Positions 49,924 through 58,125 of a stretch of DNA of 64,000 bases are shown one piece after another. Position numbers and translations under genes: made by a program. This DNA is from Gaiellales bacterium (lineage in GTDB: Bacteria > Actinomycetota > Thermoleophilia > Gaiellales > JAICJC01), in contig DASWRM010000037.1 of the NCBI GenBank assembly GCA_036403155.1, positions 1-64,000 on the forward strand. Direction: 5' to 3'. Position 1 is the first letter of the stretch, and every line of letters starts with the position of its first letter. A model generated the notes under the pieces. That model searched no databases and was not told the origin of the DNA. It saw nothing but the letters and a program-made list of their open reading frames with translations.

Positions 49924-51013
49924 GCTCAACCCGCCGCCTGCGTGGCGCGATGTCGCACACGACCTCGTAGCTGATGGTCCCGCACAGCGCCGCCCACTCC
50001 TCCGCGCCGATGCGCTCCCCGCCGTCGTCGCCGATCAGCACGACGGCGTCGCCCAGCTCGACATCGCATTCGTCGCCGATCACGAAGGTGAGCTGGTCCA
50101 TGCTCACCGTCGCCGCCACGCGACGCCGGGTGCCGCGGACGAGGACGTCCATCCGACCGGACAGCAGCCGCGGCACGCCGTCCGCATAGCCGGCGGGCGC
50201 CAGGCCGATCCAGGTCGGACGGTCAGCGACGAACCGGCGCCCGTAGCCCGCGCTCTCGCCCGCGGCCAGGCGCTTCAGCTGCGCCACGTAGCTCTCGAGC
50301 CGCAGCGCCGGCACCAGCCCGTGCGCGTCGGGCGCGTCGCCGAAGGGCGACAGCCCGTAGACCGCGATGCCGGAGCGGACGGCGTCGAACCGCGCCTCGG
50401 GGAATGCCAGCGCGCCCGCGCTGTTGGCGACGTGCCGCGGGCACGGCGGAAAGCGCTGCGAGAGCTGCTCGAAGCGCTCCAGCTGGCGCCTGGTGTGCTC
50501 GGGGTCCGTGTCCGCCGCGGCGAGATGGCTCATGAGGCCGCCGAGCCGCAGATGCTCGGAGGCAAGCACCTCGTCCGCGACCCGCAGCGCCTCCTCCTCG
50601 CTCATGCCCCAGCGCCCCATCCCGGTGTCCGCCTTGACGTGCACGACCAGCGGCTCGCGCGAGGCGGCGCGGACGCGCGCGAAGCCCTCGACCGAGCTGA
50701 CGGCGATCTCGACGCCCTCGACCTCGCCCTCCTCGCCCGGGGCGAGCGGCGACATCACCAGCACCGGGGCCTCGGGCAGCGCCGTCCGCACCGCGCGCGC
50801 CTCCTCGCACGTCGCGACACAGAGCTTCGCCGCTCCGGCCGCCAGGGCGGCGCCGCCGACCGCGCTTGCGCCGTGCCCGTACCCGTCGGCCTTGACGACC
50901 GCCCATACTTCGGCCGGCTGGACGACGTCACGCAGCTGTGCGACGTTCGCGGCAACCGCGGCCAGGTCGACCGTGACGGTGGCGCGGGCCGGCCGCTGCG
51001 CCCGCGCTACCAC
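49904..51013 (-). CDS. alr: Alanine racemase
   Basis: A 369-residue PLP enzyme converting L-alanine to D-alanine for peptidoglycan. The PLP lysine is K41 in VVKADGYGHG, and the second catalytic residue, the Tyr, lies in ATVSMDQLTF-adjacent sequence with the usual GYADG motif upstream (APAGYADGVPR). RSGIAVYGLSP is also typical. The start is GTG at 51013, overlapping the CBS gene's stop. Its 3' end overlaps cca by 20 bases. The acpS-nnr-alr order is common in bacteria. Confidence 0.95.
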   Translation of the reverse strand: MVARAQRPARATVTVDLAAVAANVAQLRDVVQPAEVWAVVKADGYGHGASAVGGAALAAGAAKLCVATCEEARAVRTALPEAPVLVMSPLAPGEEGEVEGVEIAVSSVEGFARVRAASREPLVVHVKADTGMGRWGMSEEEALRVADEVLASEHLRLGGLMSHLAAADTDPEHTRRQLERFEQLSQRFPPCPRHVANSAGALAFPEARFDAVRSGIAVYGLSPFGDAPDAHGLVPALRLESYVAQLKRLAAGESAGYGRRFVADRPTWIGLAPAGYADGVPRLLSGRMDVLVRGTRRRVAATVSMDQLTFVIGDECDVELGDAVVLIGDDGGERIGAEEWAALCGTISYEVVCDIAPRRRRVEHVIVDG

Positions 51014-51483
51014 TCCTCCGCGAGCGCGCGCACGACGTCCGCCCGCGAGATCACCCCCGCCACCGCGCCGGACGGATCGACCACCGGCAGCCGGTTGACG
51101 TTGTGGTCGACCATCCGCTGGGCCGCCTCGTGCAGCGTGTCGTCCGGCGAGATCGTCACCGGCTCTGGCTCCATCAGGTCGCGGACCGTGGTGCCGAACG
51201 CCTTGCGGAACCGCTCCCGCCACTCGTCCATCCGCTCGAGGAAGATGACGCCACCCAGGATGGGCAGCGTGTGCGGCATGTCGATCTCGTCCTCGACGGC
51301 CTGGAACACCAGGTCGGCCTCGCCGACGACGCCGACCAGCGTGCCGCCCTCGACCACCGGCACGCTCGAGAGGTTGTGGTCGGAGAGCACCGCCGCCAGC
51401 GTGCGCAGGTCGTCGTCCGGAGCGACCGTCGGCCCACCGACGCGCATGCGCGCCGCGACCTTGAGATCGGCTATCGCGGTCAC
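51007..51483 (-). CDS. Protein with paired CBS domains
   Basis: A 158-residue protein of two CBS motifs: ARMRVGGPTVAPDDDLRTLA with SDHNLSSVPVVEGGTLVGVV, and VRDLMEPEPVTISPDDTLHE with VDHNVNRLPVVDPSGAVAGV. An insert of about 40 residues separates them. Such pairs bind adenine nucleotides and act as energy sensors, usually on a partner. No partner domain is fused. The start is GTG at 51483, overlapping the nnrED stop (GTGA), and the stop overlaps alr, so it is embedded in a tightly coupled operon. Confidence 0.9.
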   Translation of the reverse strand: MTAIADLKVAARMRVGGPTVAPDDDLRTLAAVLSDHNLSSVPVVEGGTLVGVVGEADLVFQAVEDEIDMPHTLPILGGVIFLERMDEWRERFRKAFGTTVRDLMEPEPVTISPDDTLHEAAQRMVDHNVNRLPVVDPSGAVAGVISRADVVRALAEEW

Positions 51484-52973
51484 TGCTTGAACACTCCTGG
51501 AAGGGCGTCGATCACGTCGCCGCTGATGATACCGTCGGGCCCCAACGCCTCCGCCGCCGCACGACCGGCGCGAGCGTGCAGCACGGCGCCACAGCACGCG
51601 GCCGTCCACGGATCGAGCCCCTTCGCGAGCATGGCCCCGATCACGCCCGTCAGGACGTCGCCGCTGCCCGCCGTGGCCAGGCCGCCCGTGTCGGAGACCG
51701 ACACGACGACGCGCTCGCCGCCGGGGGCCGCAACGAGCGAATCGGCGCCCTTCAGCAGCACGACGGCACGCGACCGGGCGGCCGCCTCGCGCACCGCCGC
51801 AAGGCGGTTCGCCCGCACCCAGGCGGCATCGCGGTCGAGCAGCCGGGCCATCTCGCCCTCGTGCGGCGTGAGCACCGCCGGAACACGACGGCGAGCCGTC
51901 AGCTCGAGGGCGCCGGCCATCGCGAACAGGGCGTCCGCATCAAGGACGATCGGCCCCCGGTGCCGCCGGGCGAGGCGCCGCGCGAGGTCGCCCGCCGCCT
52001 CTCCTCGCCCCATGCCCGGCCCCACCGCCAGCGCGCCCGCGCGGTCGGCCAGCTCCAGCCCCTGGCCGGTCTCCTTCACCATCAGCTCCGGGTGCACCGT
52101 CGCGATCTGCGGGGCGACGTCACCGGGCACCGCCACCCAGACCACCCCCGCGCCGGCCCGCAGCGCCGCCCGGCCGCAGAGCACGGGCGCTCCCGCGAAG
52201 CCGGGGGCGCCGCCGACCACGAGCACGGAGCCGGCCGCGTACTTGGTGGATTCCGCGCCCTTTCGCGGCACCAGGTCGAGCAGCGAGCGGGTCGCCAGCG
52301 CGGCGGCCGTCGGCGTCTCGAGCTGCGGCGGGATGCCGATGTCCGCCACCACGACGTTGCCCGCGTGCCGGCGTCCGGGCGCGATCACCAGGCCCAGCTT
52401 CGGCCCGTGGAACGTGACGGTCACGTCCGCGCGCACCGCGGCCCCCGCGACCGTGCCGTCGTCGGCGTTCACGCCCGACGGCACGTCGAGCGCCACCACC
52501 GGCCGGCCGGCCGCGTTCATCGCGTCGATCGCCGCGGCCGCCGCCGCACGCGGCTCGCCGGCGAACCCCGTGCCGAACAGCGCGTCGACGATCACGCCGG
52601 CCCCTCGCAGCGCCCTGCGAAGGGCGGCAGGCTGGGGGCGCCGGACGACGTCGACGCCGAGCCGTTCCGCCACGTCCATGAACCGCCGCGCGTCCTCGCC
52701 GATACGCGTCGCCGCACCCATGAGCATGACCTGCACATCGAACCCGGCCGACGCGAGGTGCCGAGCGACGACGAACCCGTCGCCGCCGTTGTTGCCCGTT
52801 CCGGCGACGATCACCGCACGCCCCGCGTCGCCGAAGCGCTCGGCGATCTCATGGGCGGCCGCGAGCCCGGCGCGCTCCATGAGCACCGTCCCGGGGATGC
52901 CGAGGCCGTGGATGGCCGCGTCGTCCAGAGCGCGCATCTCGGCCGAGTCGTAGAGCGGCAGCAGCTCGTTCAT
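51480..52973 (-). CDS. nnrED: Bifunctional NAD(P)H-hydrate epimerase/dehydratase
   Basis: A 497-residue repair enzyme for hydrated NADH and NADPH. The N-terminal YjeF/NnrE epimerase domain (about 1-210) has VIVAGTGNNGGDGFVVARHL and DALFGTGFAGEPR. The C-terminal NnrD dehydratase domain (about 225-497) has VLVVGGAPGFAGAP, TPHEGEMARLL and GGLATAGSGDVLTGVIGA. The pathway is ATP/ADP-dependent dehydration after R/S epimerisation. The ATG at 52973 overlaps the acpS stop (ATGA), and the stop overlaps the CBS gene. Confidence 0.95.
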   Translation of the reverse strand: MNELLPLYDSAEMRALDDAAIHGLGIPGTVLMERAGLAAAHEIAERFGDAGRAVIVAGTGNNGGDGFVVARHLASAGFDVQVMLMGAATRIGEDARRFMDVAERLGVDVVRRPQPAALRRALRGAGVIVDALFGTGFAGEPRAAAAAAIDAMNAAGRPVVALDVPSGVNADDGTVAGAAVRADVTVTFHGPKLGLVIAPGRRHAGNVVVADIGIPPQLETPTAAALATRSLLDLVPRKGAESTKYAAGSVLVVGGAPGFAGAPVLCGRAALRAGAGVVWVAVPGDVAPQIATVHPELMVKETGQGLELADRAGALAVGPGMGRGEAAGDLARRLARRHRGPIVLDADALFAMAGALELTARRRVPAVLTPHEGEMARLLDRDAAWVRANRLAAVREAAARSRAVVLLKGADSLVAAPGGERVVVSVSDTGGLATAGSGDVLTGVIGAMLAKGLDPWTAACCGAVLHARAGRAAAEALGPDGIISGDVIDALPGVFKQ

Positions 52974-53329
52974 CGAGGGTGGACGATCGCGACCGCGGCC
53001 GCCATGCCCTTGGAGTGCGTCATCGACAGGTCGATCTCGCCCGCGTCGAAGCGCTCGGCGAACTCGGCGACCTGGCCTGAGAGCGTGACGGAGGGCTTCG
53101 GCCGTCCGCTGATGTCGATGTCGCGCCACATGAACTCGACGCCACAGCCGATCGCCTTGCCGACGGCCTCCTTACCGGCGAACCGCGCAGCGAAGTGCTG
53201 GGCCGGGTTCGGCCGCGAGAAGCAGTACCGCCGCTCCGCCTCGGTGAAGACGCGATCCGCGAACCGCGGCCGCTTGGCGAGTGCGGCCCGCACGCGCTCG
53301 ATCTCGATCATGTCGATGCCGACGCGCAT
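52970..53329 (-). CDS. acpS: Holo-[acyl-carrier-protein] synthase
   Basis: A 119-residue phosphopantetheinyl transferase that activates acyl carrier protein from CoA. The family motifs are GIDMIEIERVRAAL (residues 4-17, with the Mg-binding Asp), RFAGKEAVGKAIG near residues 53-65 and LSMTHSKGMAAAVAIV near the end. It is the first gene of the acpS-nnrED-CBS-alr-cca run. The ATG at 53329 has TAGTGT ending 6 bases upstream, and that box overlaps the promoter of the divergent MBL gene. Confidence 0.95.
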   Translation of the reverse strand: MRVGIDMIEIERVRAALAKRPRFADRVFTEAERRYCFSRPNPAQHFAARFAGKEAVGKAIGCGVEFMWRDIDISGRPKPSVTLSGQVAEFAERFDAGEIDLSMTHSKGMAAAVAIVHPR

Positions 53330-53335
53330 GCCCGG

Positions 53336-53345
53336 ACACTACACT
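53336..53345. promoter_or_regulatory. Overlapping divergent -10 boxes
   Basis: ACACTACACT reads as TACACT (53340-53345) on the plus strand, 7 bases before the MBL gene's ATG at 53353. On the minus strand it reads TAGTGT (53341-53336), 6 bases before the acpS ATG at 53329. The two hexamers share two bases, and the two start codons are only 23 bases apart. Both messages would be leaderless and cannot be initiated at the same time. Confidence 0.65.
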
Positions 53346-53352
53346 CACGCCG

Positions 53353-54144
53353 ATGTCGCGCGCCCGTCAGCTCAGCCCGTCGGCCACCTGGTGGCCGAGC
53401 GTCCTATGGCAGACCACGACGCTCGAGGTCGTCCGCGACGGGGAGCGGTTGCTGGTGGACCCGGGCATCGCCCCGTGGGAGGTCTCGGAGGCAGCGCGGG
53501 ACGGTGCAGCGCACGTGCTGATCACGCACGCCGACTGGGACCACGTGATGGGCATCGGGCTGCTGCCCGAGGCGACGGTATGGGCCGGCGCGGGAGCATC
53601 GCAGCGGATCCGCACCGGCGAGGCGCGCGCGTCGGTCGAGAGCCAGGCGCGCGTCTACGGCGTCCCGCTCGAGGGGCTCGACGGCCTGCGCGCCGACCGG
53701 GCGCTGCCGGCCGAGCAGGGAACGTTCCAGCTCGGGCCGTGGACGGCAGAGTGCCACTCGACGTCAGGCCACACACCCGACGGCATCACGACATGGCTGC
53801 CCGACGAGGGGCTGCTGATCGTGGGCGACTACCTGTCGGAGCAGGAGGTGCCGTTCATCTACGACTCCGCATGGAGCTACCGGGAGACGTTGCAGACGCT
53901 GATCGGCCTGCTCGAGCGCCACCGACCGGAGCACGTCGTCGTCGGGCACGGCAGCCCGCACACCGCCGCGCGCGCGGCCGAGATCGCGAGCGAGGATCTC
54001 GAGTACGTCGAGCGGCTGATCGCCCACGCGGAGGCCGGCCGCAGCGCCGAGGACGACGTCCCGTATCCGCAGCGCGGGGGTGCGAGCGACCCGGCCGAAC
54101 ACCGCGCAAACGTCGTGCGCACGTGCGAACGGCTGGACATCTGA
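53353..54144 (+). CDS. Metallo-beta-lactamase-fold hydrolase
   Basis: A 263-residue MBL-fold protein. The metal motif is THADWDHVMG (H-x-D-x-DH form, near residues 57-66), with further ligands in STSGHTPDG (near 138), IVGDYLS (near 156) and VVGHGSPH (near 196). This matches glyoxalase II/RNase Z-like hydrolases that bind two metals. The substrate is unknown. The ATG at 53353 follows a leaderless-type promoter shared with acpS. A GNAT gene overlaps its 3' end. Confidence 0.85.
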   Translation: MSRARQLSPSATWWPSVLWQTTTLEVVRDGERLLVDPGIAPWEVSEAARDGAAHVLITHADWDHVMGIGLLPEATVWAGAGASQRIRTGEARASVESQARVYGVPLEGLDGLRADRALPAEQGTFQLGPWTAECHSTSGHTPDGITTWLPDEGLLIVGDYLSEQEVPFIYDSAWSYRETLQTLIGLLERHRPEHVVVGHGSPHTAARAAEIASEDLEYVERLIAHAEAGRSAEDDVPYPQRGGASDPAEHRANVVRTCERLDI

Positions 54145-54902
54145 CGCCCGGCGCCTGGCTGCGAGACCTGGCGGAGTCGCCTCCCGCTCCCGAGCCGCCG
54201 GCCGGATCCGGCTCCCGCCGCATTTTCGAGCGGCGCTACCAGATCGAGATCGGGCCGGAGCCCGACCCGGACATGAACATCGTCTCCCGCCTGCGGCTCG
54301 CGGGGCACGACCTCGCCGCCGCGGTGGACGATGCCCGCGAGGCGTTCCGCGCGGCCGGGCGCACCGCGGCGACGTGGGAGGTCGGCAGCGGCGCGACGCC
54401 CGGCGGCCTCGTGGAGCAGCTGCAGGGGTTGGGCATGTCGCCGCACGAGCCCGCCTCCATGCTGGCGCTGGCCTGCACGGTCGAGCCGGCGAGGTCCACG
54501 CCGGACATCGAGACGGAGCCGGTCGAGACGGACGCGCAGTTCGGCGAGGTGCGGGCGATCTTCGAGGAGGGAGACGGGTGGAAGCCGGGTGATGAGTGGC
54601 TCCGCGGGCCGGGGTTCGTGACCCGGTATCTCGGCCGCATCGACGGGCGCGCCGTGGCGACCGCGGACATCACGTGGCTCGACGACGACCGCGCGGTCTT
54701 CCTCGGCGGTGCCTTGACCCTGCCCGAGTTCCGCGGCCGAGGCGCCTATCGGGCACTCGTCCGGCGGCGCTGGGAGGAGGCCGCCGCGCGGGGGCGGGAC
54801 GTGCTCGTCACGCAGTCCGAGCCGATGTCCCAGCCGATCCTGCTGCGCCTCGGCTTCGAGGTGGTCGGCGAGATCGCCGTGCTCGTGGACAGGTTCCCGT
54901 GA
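54123..54902 (+). CDS. GNAT-family N-acetyltransferase, tandem copy 1
   Basis: A protein of about 255 residues. The N-terminal half is family-specific (GSRRIFERRYQIEIGPEPDP; AATWEVGSGATPGGLVEQL). The C-terminal GNAT domain has LTLPEFRGRGAYRALVRRRW and VLVTQSEPMSQPILLRLGFE. Substrate unknown. GTG at 54123 is a possible start; a CTG at 54141 overlapping the MBL stop (CTGA) is the alternative that keeps the natural N-terminus. The next gene overlaps by 4 bases and is a paralogue. Confidence 0.8.
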   Translation: MRTAGHLTPGAWLRDLAESPPAPEPPAGSGSRRIFERRYQIEIGPEPDPDMNIVSRLRLAGHDLAAAVDDAREAFRAAGRTAATWEVGSGATPGGLVEQLQGLGMSPHEPASMLALACTVEPARSTPDIETEPVETDAQFGEVRAIFEEGDGWKPGDEWLRGPGFVTRYLGRIDGRAVATADITWLDDDRAVFLGGALTLPEFRGRGAYRALVRRRWEEAAARGRDVLVTQSEPMSQPILLRLGFEVVGEIAVLVDRFP

Positions 54903-55684
54903 ACGAGCACGTCCTCGCCCTGGCAAACGACCCGAACACGCACACGCCGCTTCGCGCCGGCGACGAGCGGATCGTCGACCCGCGCTTCGTGATCTGGCTC
55001 GGCATGGGTACCGACAGCCCGCACTGGACGGTGGTGCAGCGGTTCCGGTTCCAGCCGGAGGAGGTCGACGCGGTGGTGGCGGACGTGCACGACCTCCTGC
55101 GGCAGCGCGGCCGCACGAGCTGCGCCTGGGAGATCGGCAGCACCGGCCGGCCGGCCGGGCTGGCCGAGATGCTGCTCGAGCGCGGCATGGCGCTGGCCGA
55201 GACCGACAGCCACCAGACCGGGATGGTGCTCGACCGCGAGCCGGCGCCCAGGCCGGAAGGGGTCGAGGTGCGCCACGCGGAGACGCTCGAGGACTACAGG
55301 GTCGCCGAGGAGATCGCCCACCGCGCATTCGGCGAGCCGGCGCCGTCGGAGGAGTACGTCTCCGAGATGTTCGAACGGCGCAACCCCGACGTCGTCCGAC
55401 GCTACCTGGCCCGCGTGGACGGCCGCGACATCGGCACGGCCACGGCCACCTTCGCCCGCGACGGCGTGGTGCTCAACTCGGGCTCGACGCTGCCCGACCA
55501 CCGCGGCCGCGGCGCGTACCGGGCGCTCGTCCGCGCCCGCTGGGACGACGCCGTCGCCGCCGGGACGCCGGTGCTCGTGACCCAGGCGGGCGCAATGTCA
55601 CGGCCGATCCTGGAACGGCTCGGCTTCCGGGCGGTGTGCGAGGTCGTCGCGGTGGTCGACCGGTTCGGCCCAGCCGATGGCTGA
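54899..55684 (+). CDS. GNAT-family N-acetyltransferase, tandem copy 2
   Basis: A 261-residue paralogue of the preceding protein with the same layout: PHWTVVQRFRFQPEEVDAVV, then CAWEIGSTGRPAGLAEMLLE, and a GNAT domain with LPDHRGRGAYRALVRARWDD and VLVTQAGAMSRPILERLGFR. The two differ in most positions but share the domain ends almost exactly, so the duplication is old. The start is GTG at 54899, overlapping the stop of copy 1 (GTGA). They may act as partners or on related substrates. Confidence 0.83.
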   Translation: MNEHVLALANDPNTHTPLRAGDERIVDPRFVIWLGMGTDSPHWTVVQRFRFQPEEVDAVVADVHDLLRQRGRTSCAWEIGSTGRPAGLAEMLLERGMALAETDSHQTGMVLDREPAPRPEGVEVRHAETLEDYRVAEEIAHRAFGEPAPSEEYVSEMFERRNPDVVRRYLARVDGRDIGTATATFARDGVVLNSGSTLPDHRGRGAYRALVRARWDDAVAAGTPVLVTQAGAMSRPILERLGFRAVCEVVAVVDRFGPADG

Positions 55685-55766
55685 TTGCTCCACCGCCACC
55701 CCACCTCGGCAGCCGCGGTGCGCCGAGGATGTGGGATTGCCCATGCAGCCGTCCTAGACTGCCGCG

Positions 55767-56879
55767 ATGCGCCAGGTCATCCCATTCGGCCGGATCGCCG
55801 GCATCCCGATCGGCGCGAGCTGGACGTGGCTGCCCGTCCTGCTGCTCGTCATCCTCAATTACGCGAACGACGTCTTCCCGGCCAGCAACCCCGGGCTTTC
55901 GGACTCCACGTACCTCGTCATGGCGGTGGCGCTTGCCCTGCTGTTCTTCGCCGGCCTGCTGCTGCACGAACTCGGACACGCGTTCGTCGCCCGTCGCAAC
56001 GGCATGCAGATCGAGGGCATCACGCTCTGGCTGTTCGGCGGCGTGGCGCGGATCGTGGGCGAGTTCGCGGCTCCGGGAGTCGAGTTCCGGGTGGCGGTGG
56101 CCGGGCCGGTGGTGACGCTCTGCATCGGCCTGGCCTTCGCCGCGGCCACGCTGCTGCTGTCGCTCCCCTCGGCGGTCGACGGCGTCGTCTCGATGGTCGC
56201 CATCGCGAACCTCTTCCTGCTCGCCTTCAACCTGATCCCCGCCTATCCGCTCGACGGCGGCCGGATCCTGCACGCGGTGCTGTGGCGCTTCCAGCGGGAC
56301 CGCGGCGCTGCCACGCGCCTGTCGGCCGGCATCGGCCGCGGGTTCGGCCTGGTGATGACCGGGCTCGGTGTCGCAGCCATCCTGCTCGGCGGCGACGTCC
56401 GGTACGGCTGGATCGCGGTGATGGGCCTGTTCCTGCTGATGGCGGCCACCGGCGAGCGCCGCGGCGAGCAGGTTCGGTCCCTGCTCGACGGCCTCACGGT
56501 CGCGGACGTGATCGAGCGCGACCCGGTCTGCGTGCTGCCCACCCTGACGCTGTCGGAGTTCGTGGACGCGGTCGTCTGGGCCCAGCGGTACACGACCTAT
56601 CCGGTGTACGACGGCGAGCGGGTGATCGGAATGCTGCCGTTTCGGAGCGTCGCCGCCGTGCCGCGGAGCGAGTGGGACGAGAAGCGGGTCGCCGAGGTGA
56701 TGACGCCGCTGTCGGGCGTCGTCCTGCTGGACGAGGAGCAGTCGCTGACCGAGGCCGCCGGCCGCCTGTCAGGCAACCCATTGCAGCGGGGGCTGGTGCT
56801 CGACGGCGACCGCCTGGTCGGCCTCGTCTCGATCTCCGACATCGCCCGCGCGTTCGAGCGGCGGGCACGGGCGCTCTGA
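55767..56879 (+). CDS. M50-family site-2-type metalloprotease with CBS domains
   Basis: A 370-residue intramembrane zinc protease. Several helices span residues 15-225. The active site is LLHELGHAFVARRNG (HExxH near 68-72), with the second metal motif NLIPAYPLDGGRILHAVLW (near 151-169). Two CBS motifs occupy about 245-370. This layout matches S2P proteases regulated through CBS domains, which cut membrane-bound regulators. The ATG at 55767 has TAGACT (55755-55760) ending 6 bases upstream. Two small cNMP-binding proteins follow, suggesting nucleotide control, but this is inference. Confidence 0.93.
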   Translation: MRQVIPFGRIAGIPIGASWTWLPVLLLVILNYANDVFPASNPGLSDSTYLVMAVALALLFFAGLLLHELGHAFVARRNGMQIEGITLWLFGGVARIVGEFAAPGVEFRVAVAGPVVTLCIGLAFAAATLLLSLPSAVDGVVSMVAIANLFLLAFNLIPAYPLDGGRILHAVLWRFQRDRGAATRLSAGIGRGFGLVMTGLGVAAILLGGDVRYGWIAVMGLFLLMAATGERRGEQVRSLLDGLTVADVIERDPVCVLPTLTLSEFVDAVVWAQRYTTYPVYDGERVIGMLPFRSVAAVPRSEWDEKRVAEVMTPLSGVVLLDEEQSLTEAAGRLSGNPLQRGLVLDGDRLVGLVSISDIARAFERRARAL

Positions 56880-56899
56880 CGCCCGACTACGATCTGGGC

Positions 56900-57307
56900 A
56901 TGGACGCCAGCGAACTCCGCGGCCTCGCGCTCTTTGCCGGCCTGACCGACCAGCAGCTGCAGCAGGTGGCGGGGTGGGGGGACGAGATCGAGGTGGACAT
57001 CAACCACCACCTGATCCGCCGCGACGGGTACGGGCACGAGTTCTTCGTGATCCTCGACGGCACGGCGGAGGCGATGGACGGCGACATCCATCTCGCCGAC
57101 CTGGCGAAGGGCGACTTCTTCGGCGAGATCTCGCTGCTCGACCACGACAGGCGCACGGCCTCGGTGCGGGCGACCACGCCGATGCGGCTGATGGTGATGC
57201 CCGAGCAGCACTTCCGCTCGATGCTCCACGGCATGCCGCAGGTCGCCGAGCGCGTGCAGGTCAAGGTGGACGAGCGCCGGGAGGCGAGCGAGTTCAGCAA
57301 GGGCTGA
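56900..57307 (+). CDS. Stand-alone cyclic-nucleotide-binding domain protein, copy 1
   Basis: A 135-residue single cNMP-binding domain. The phosphate-binding cassette FFGEISLLDHDRRTASVRAT has the Glu and Arg that contact cyclic nucleotides, so binding is plausible. No DNA-binding or enzyme domain is attached. The ATG at 56900 has TACGAT ending 6 bases upstream, giving its own leaderless promoter just after the protease stop. Confidence 0.88.
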   Translation: MDASELRGLALFAGLTDQQLQQVAGWGDEIEVDINHHLIRRDGYGHEFFVILDGTAEAMDGDIHLADLAKGDFFGEISLLDHDRRTASVRATTPMRLMVMPEQHFRSMLHGMPQVAERVQVKVDERREASEFSKG

Positions 57308-57368
57308 GCCGCGCTGGCGCAGCCGGTGCCCACCCGGTATGGTCGGCGGCCCCGACCCGGAGGACGCC

Positions 57369-57767
57369 ATGGACGCCGCGAAGCTGACGCAGATCCCCCT
57401 GTTCGAGGGGCTGTCGCAGAGAGACCTGGAACGTCTCGGGCCGATGATCGATGAGGTCGACGTCCGCGCCGACAGGCCGCTGGCAGTGGAGGACACGCTG
57501 GGGCACGAGTTCTTCGTCCTGCTCGAGGGGACGTGCAAGGTGCTGATCGGAGACGAGACGATCGCCGAGCTGCGGGCCGGCGACTTCTTCGGCGAGATGG
57601 CGCTGCTCGACCGCGAGCGCCGGACGGCATCGGTGGTGGCGACGACGCCCGCGCGCGTCGCGGTGATGACGCGGTCGGCATTCCGTGACATGTCCACGCG
57701 GTACCCGGAGGTCGGCGCGCGCCTGCGGGCGGCGATCGACGAGCGGTCGGCGCGCTCGGCCGGCTGA
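57369..57767 (+). CDS. Stand-alone cyclic-nucleotide-binding domain protein, copy 2
   Basis: A 132-residue paralogue of the previous gene. Its cassette reads FFGEMALLDRERRTASVVAT, again with Glu and Arg intact. Both proteins begin with a similar helix (LRGLALFAGLTDQQLQQV versus LTQIPLFEGLSQRDLERL). In contrast to copy 1 it has a leader with GGAGG 5 bases before the ATG at 57369. Confidence 0.88.
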   Translation: MDAAKLTQIPLFEGLSQRDLERLGPMIDEVDVRADRPLAVEDTLGHEFFVLLEGTCKVLIGDETIAELRAGDFFGEMALLDRERRTASVVATTPARVAVMTRSAFRDMSTRYPEVGARLRAAIDERSARSAG

Positions 57768-57774
57768 CCGGCGG

Positions 57775-58125
57775 GTGGCGCTCCGCGCAGCCGTCCTCAC
57801 GATCCGGTTCGTCTGCGAGCTGGGCGCTCTGGCGGCGGTGGCGTTCTGGGGGTACCACACGGCGGGCGGCGCGGCCGGTGTCGCGCTCGGCGTGCTCTGC
57901 GCCGGCGTCCTCGCGGCCGTCTGGGGGACGTTCCTCGCGCCGAAGCGGCGGATCGACCTGCCCCCGCCGGGGCGGCTGGCGATCGAGCTCGCCGTCTGGG
58001 CGCTGGCCACAGCCGGCCTGTGGTCGGCGGGCCGGCCGGGTCTGGCGGCGGTGCTGCTCGTCGCCGCCGTGGTCACCGGCGGGCTGAACGCCGCGATGCA
58101 GTCCCGCCGACCTACTCGACGGTGA
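57775..58125 (+). CDS. YrdB/DUF2568 family membrane protein
   Basis: A 116-residue protein with four membrane helices. The family marker is the RFVCELGALAAVAFWGYHTA segment, with ALGVLCAGVLAAVWGTFLAP and the K-R after it. Function unknown. The start is GTG at 57775, 8 bases after the cNMP-protein stop, so it may be co-transcribed. Its 3' end overlaps the convergent glmS by 14 bases. Confidence 0.8.
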   Translation: MALRAAVLTIRFVCELGALAAVAFWGYHTAGGAAGVALGVLCAGVLAAVWGTFLAPKRRIDLPPPGRLAIELAVWALATAGLWSAGRPGLAAVLLVAAVVTGGLNAAMQSRRPTRR

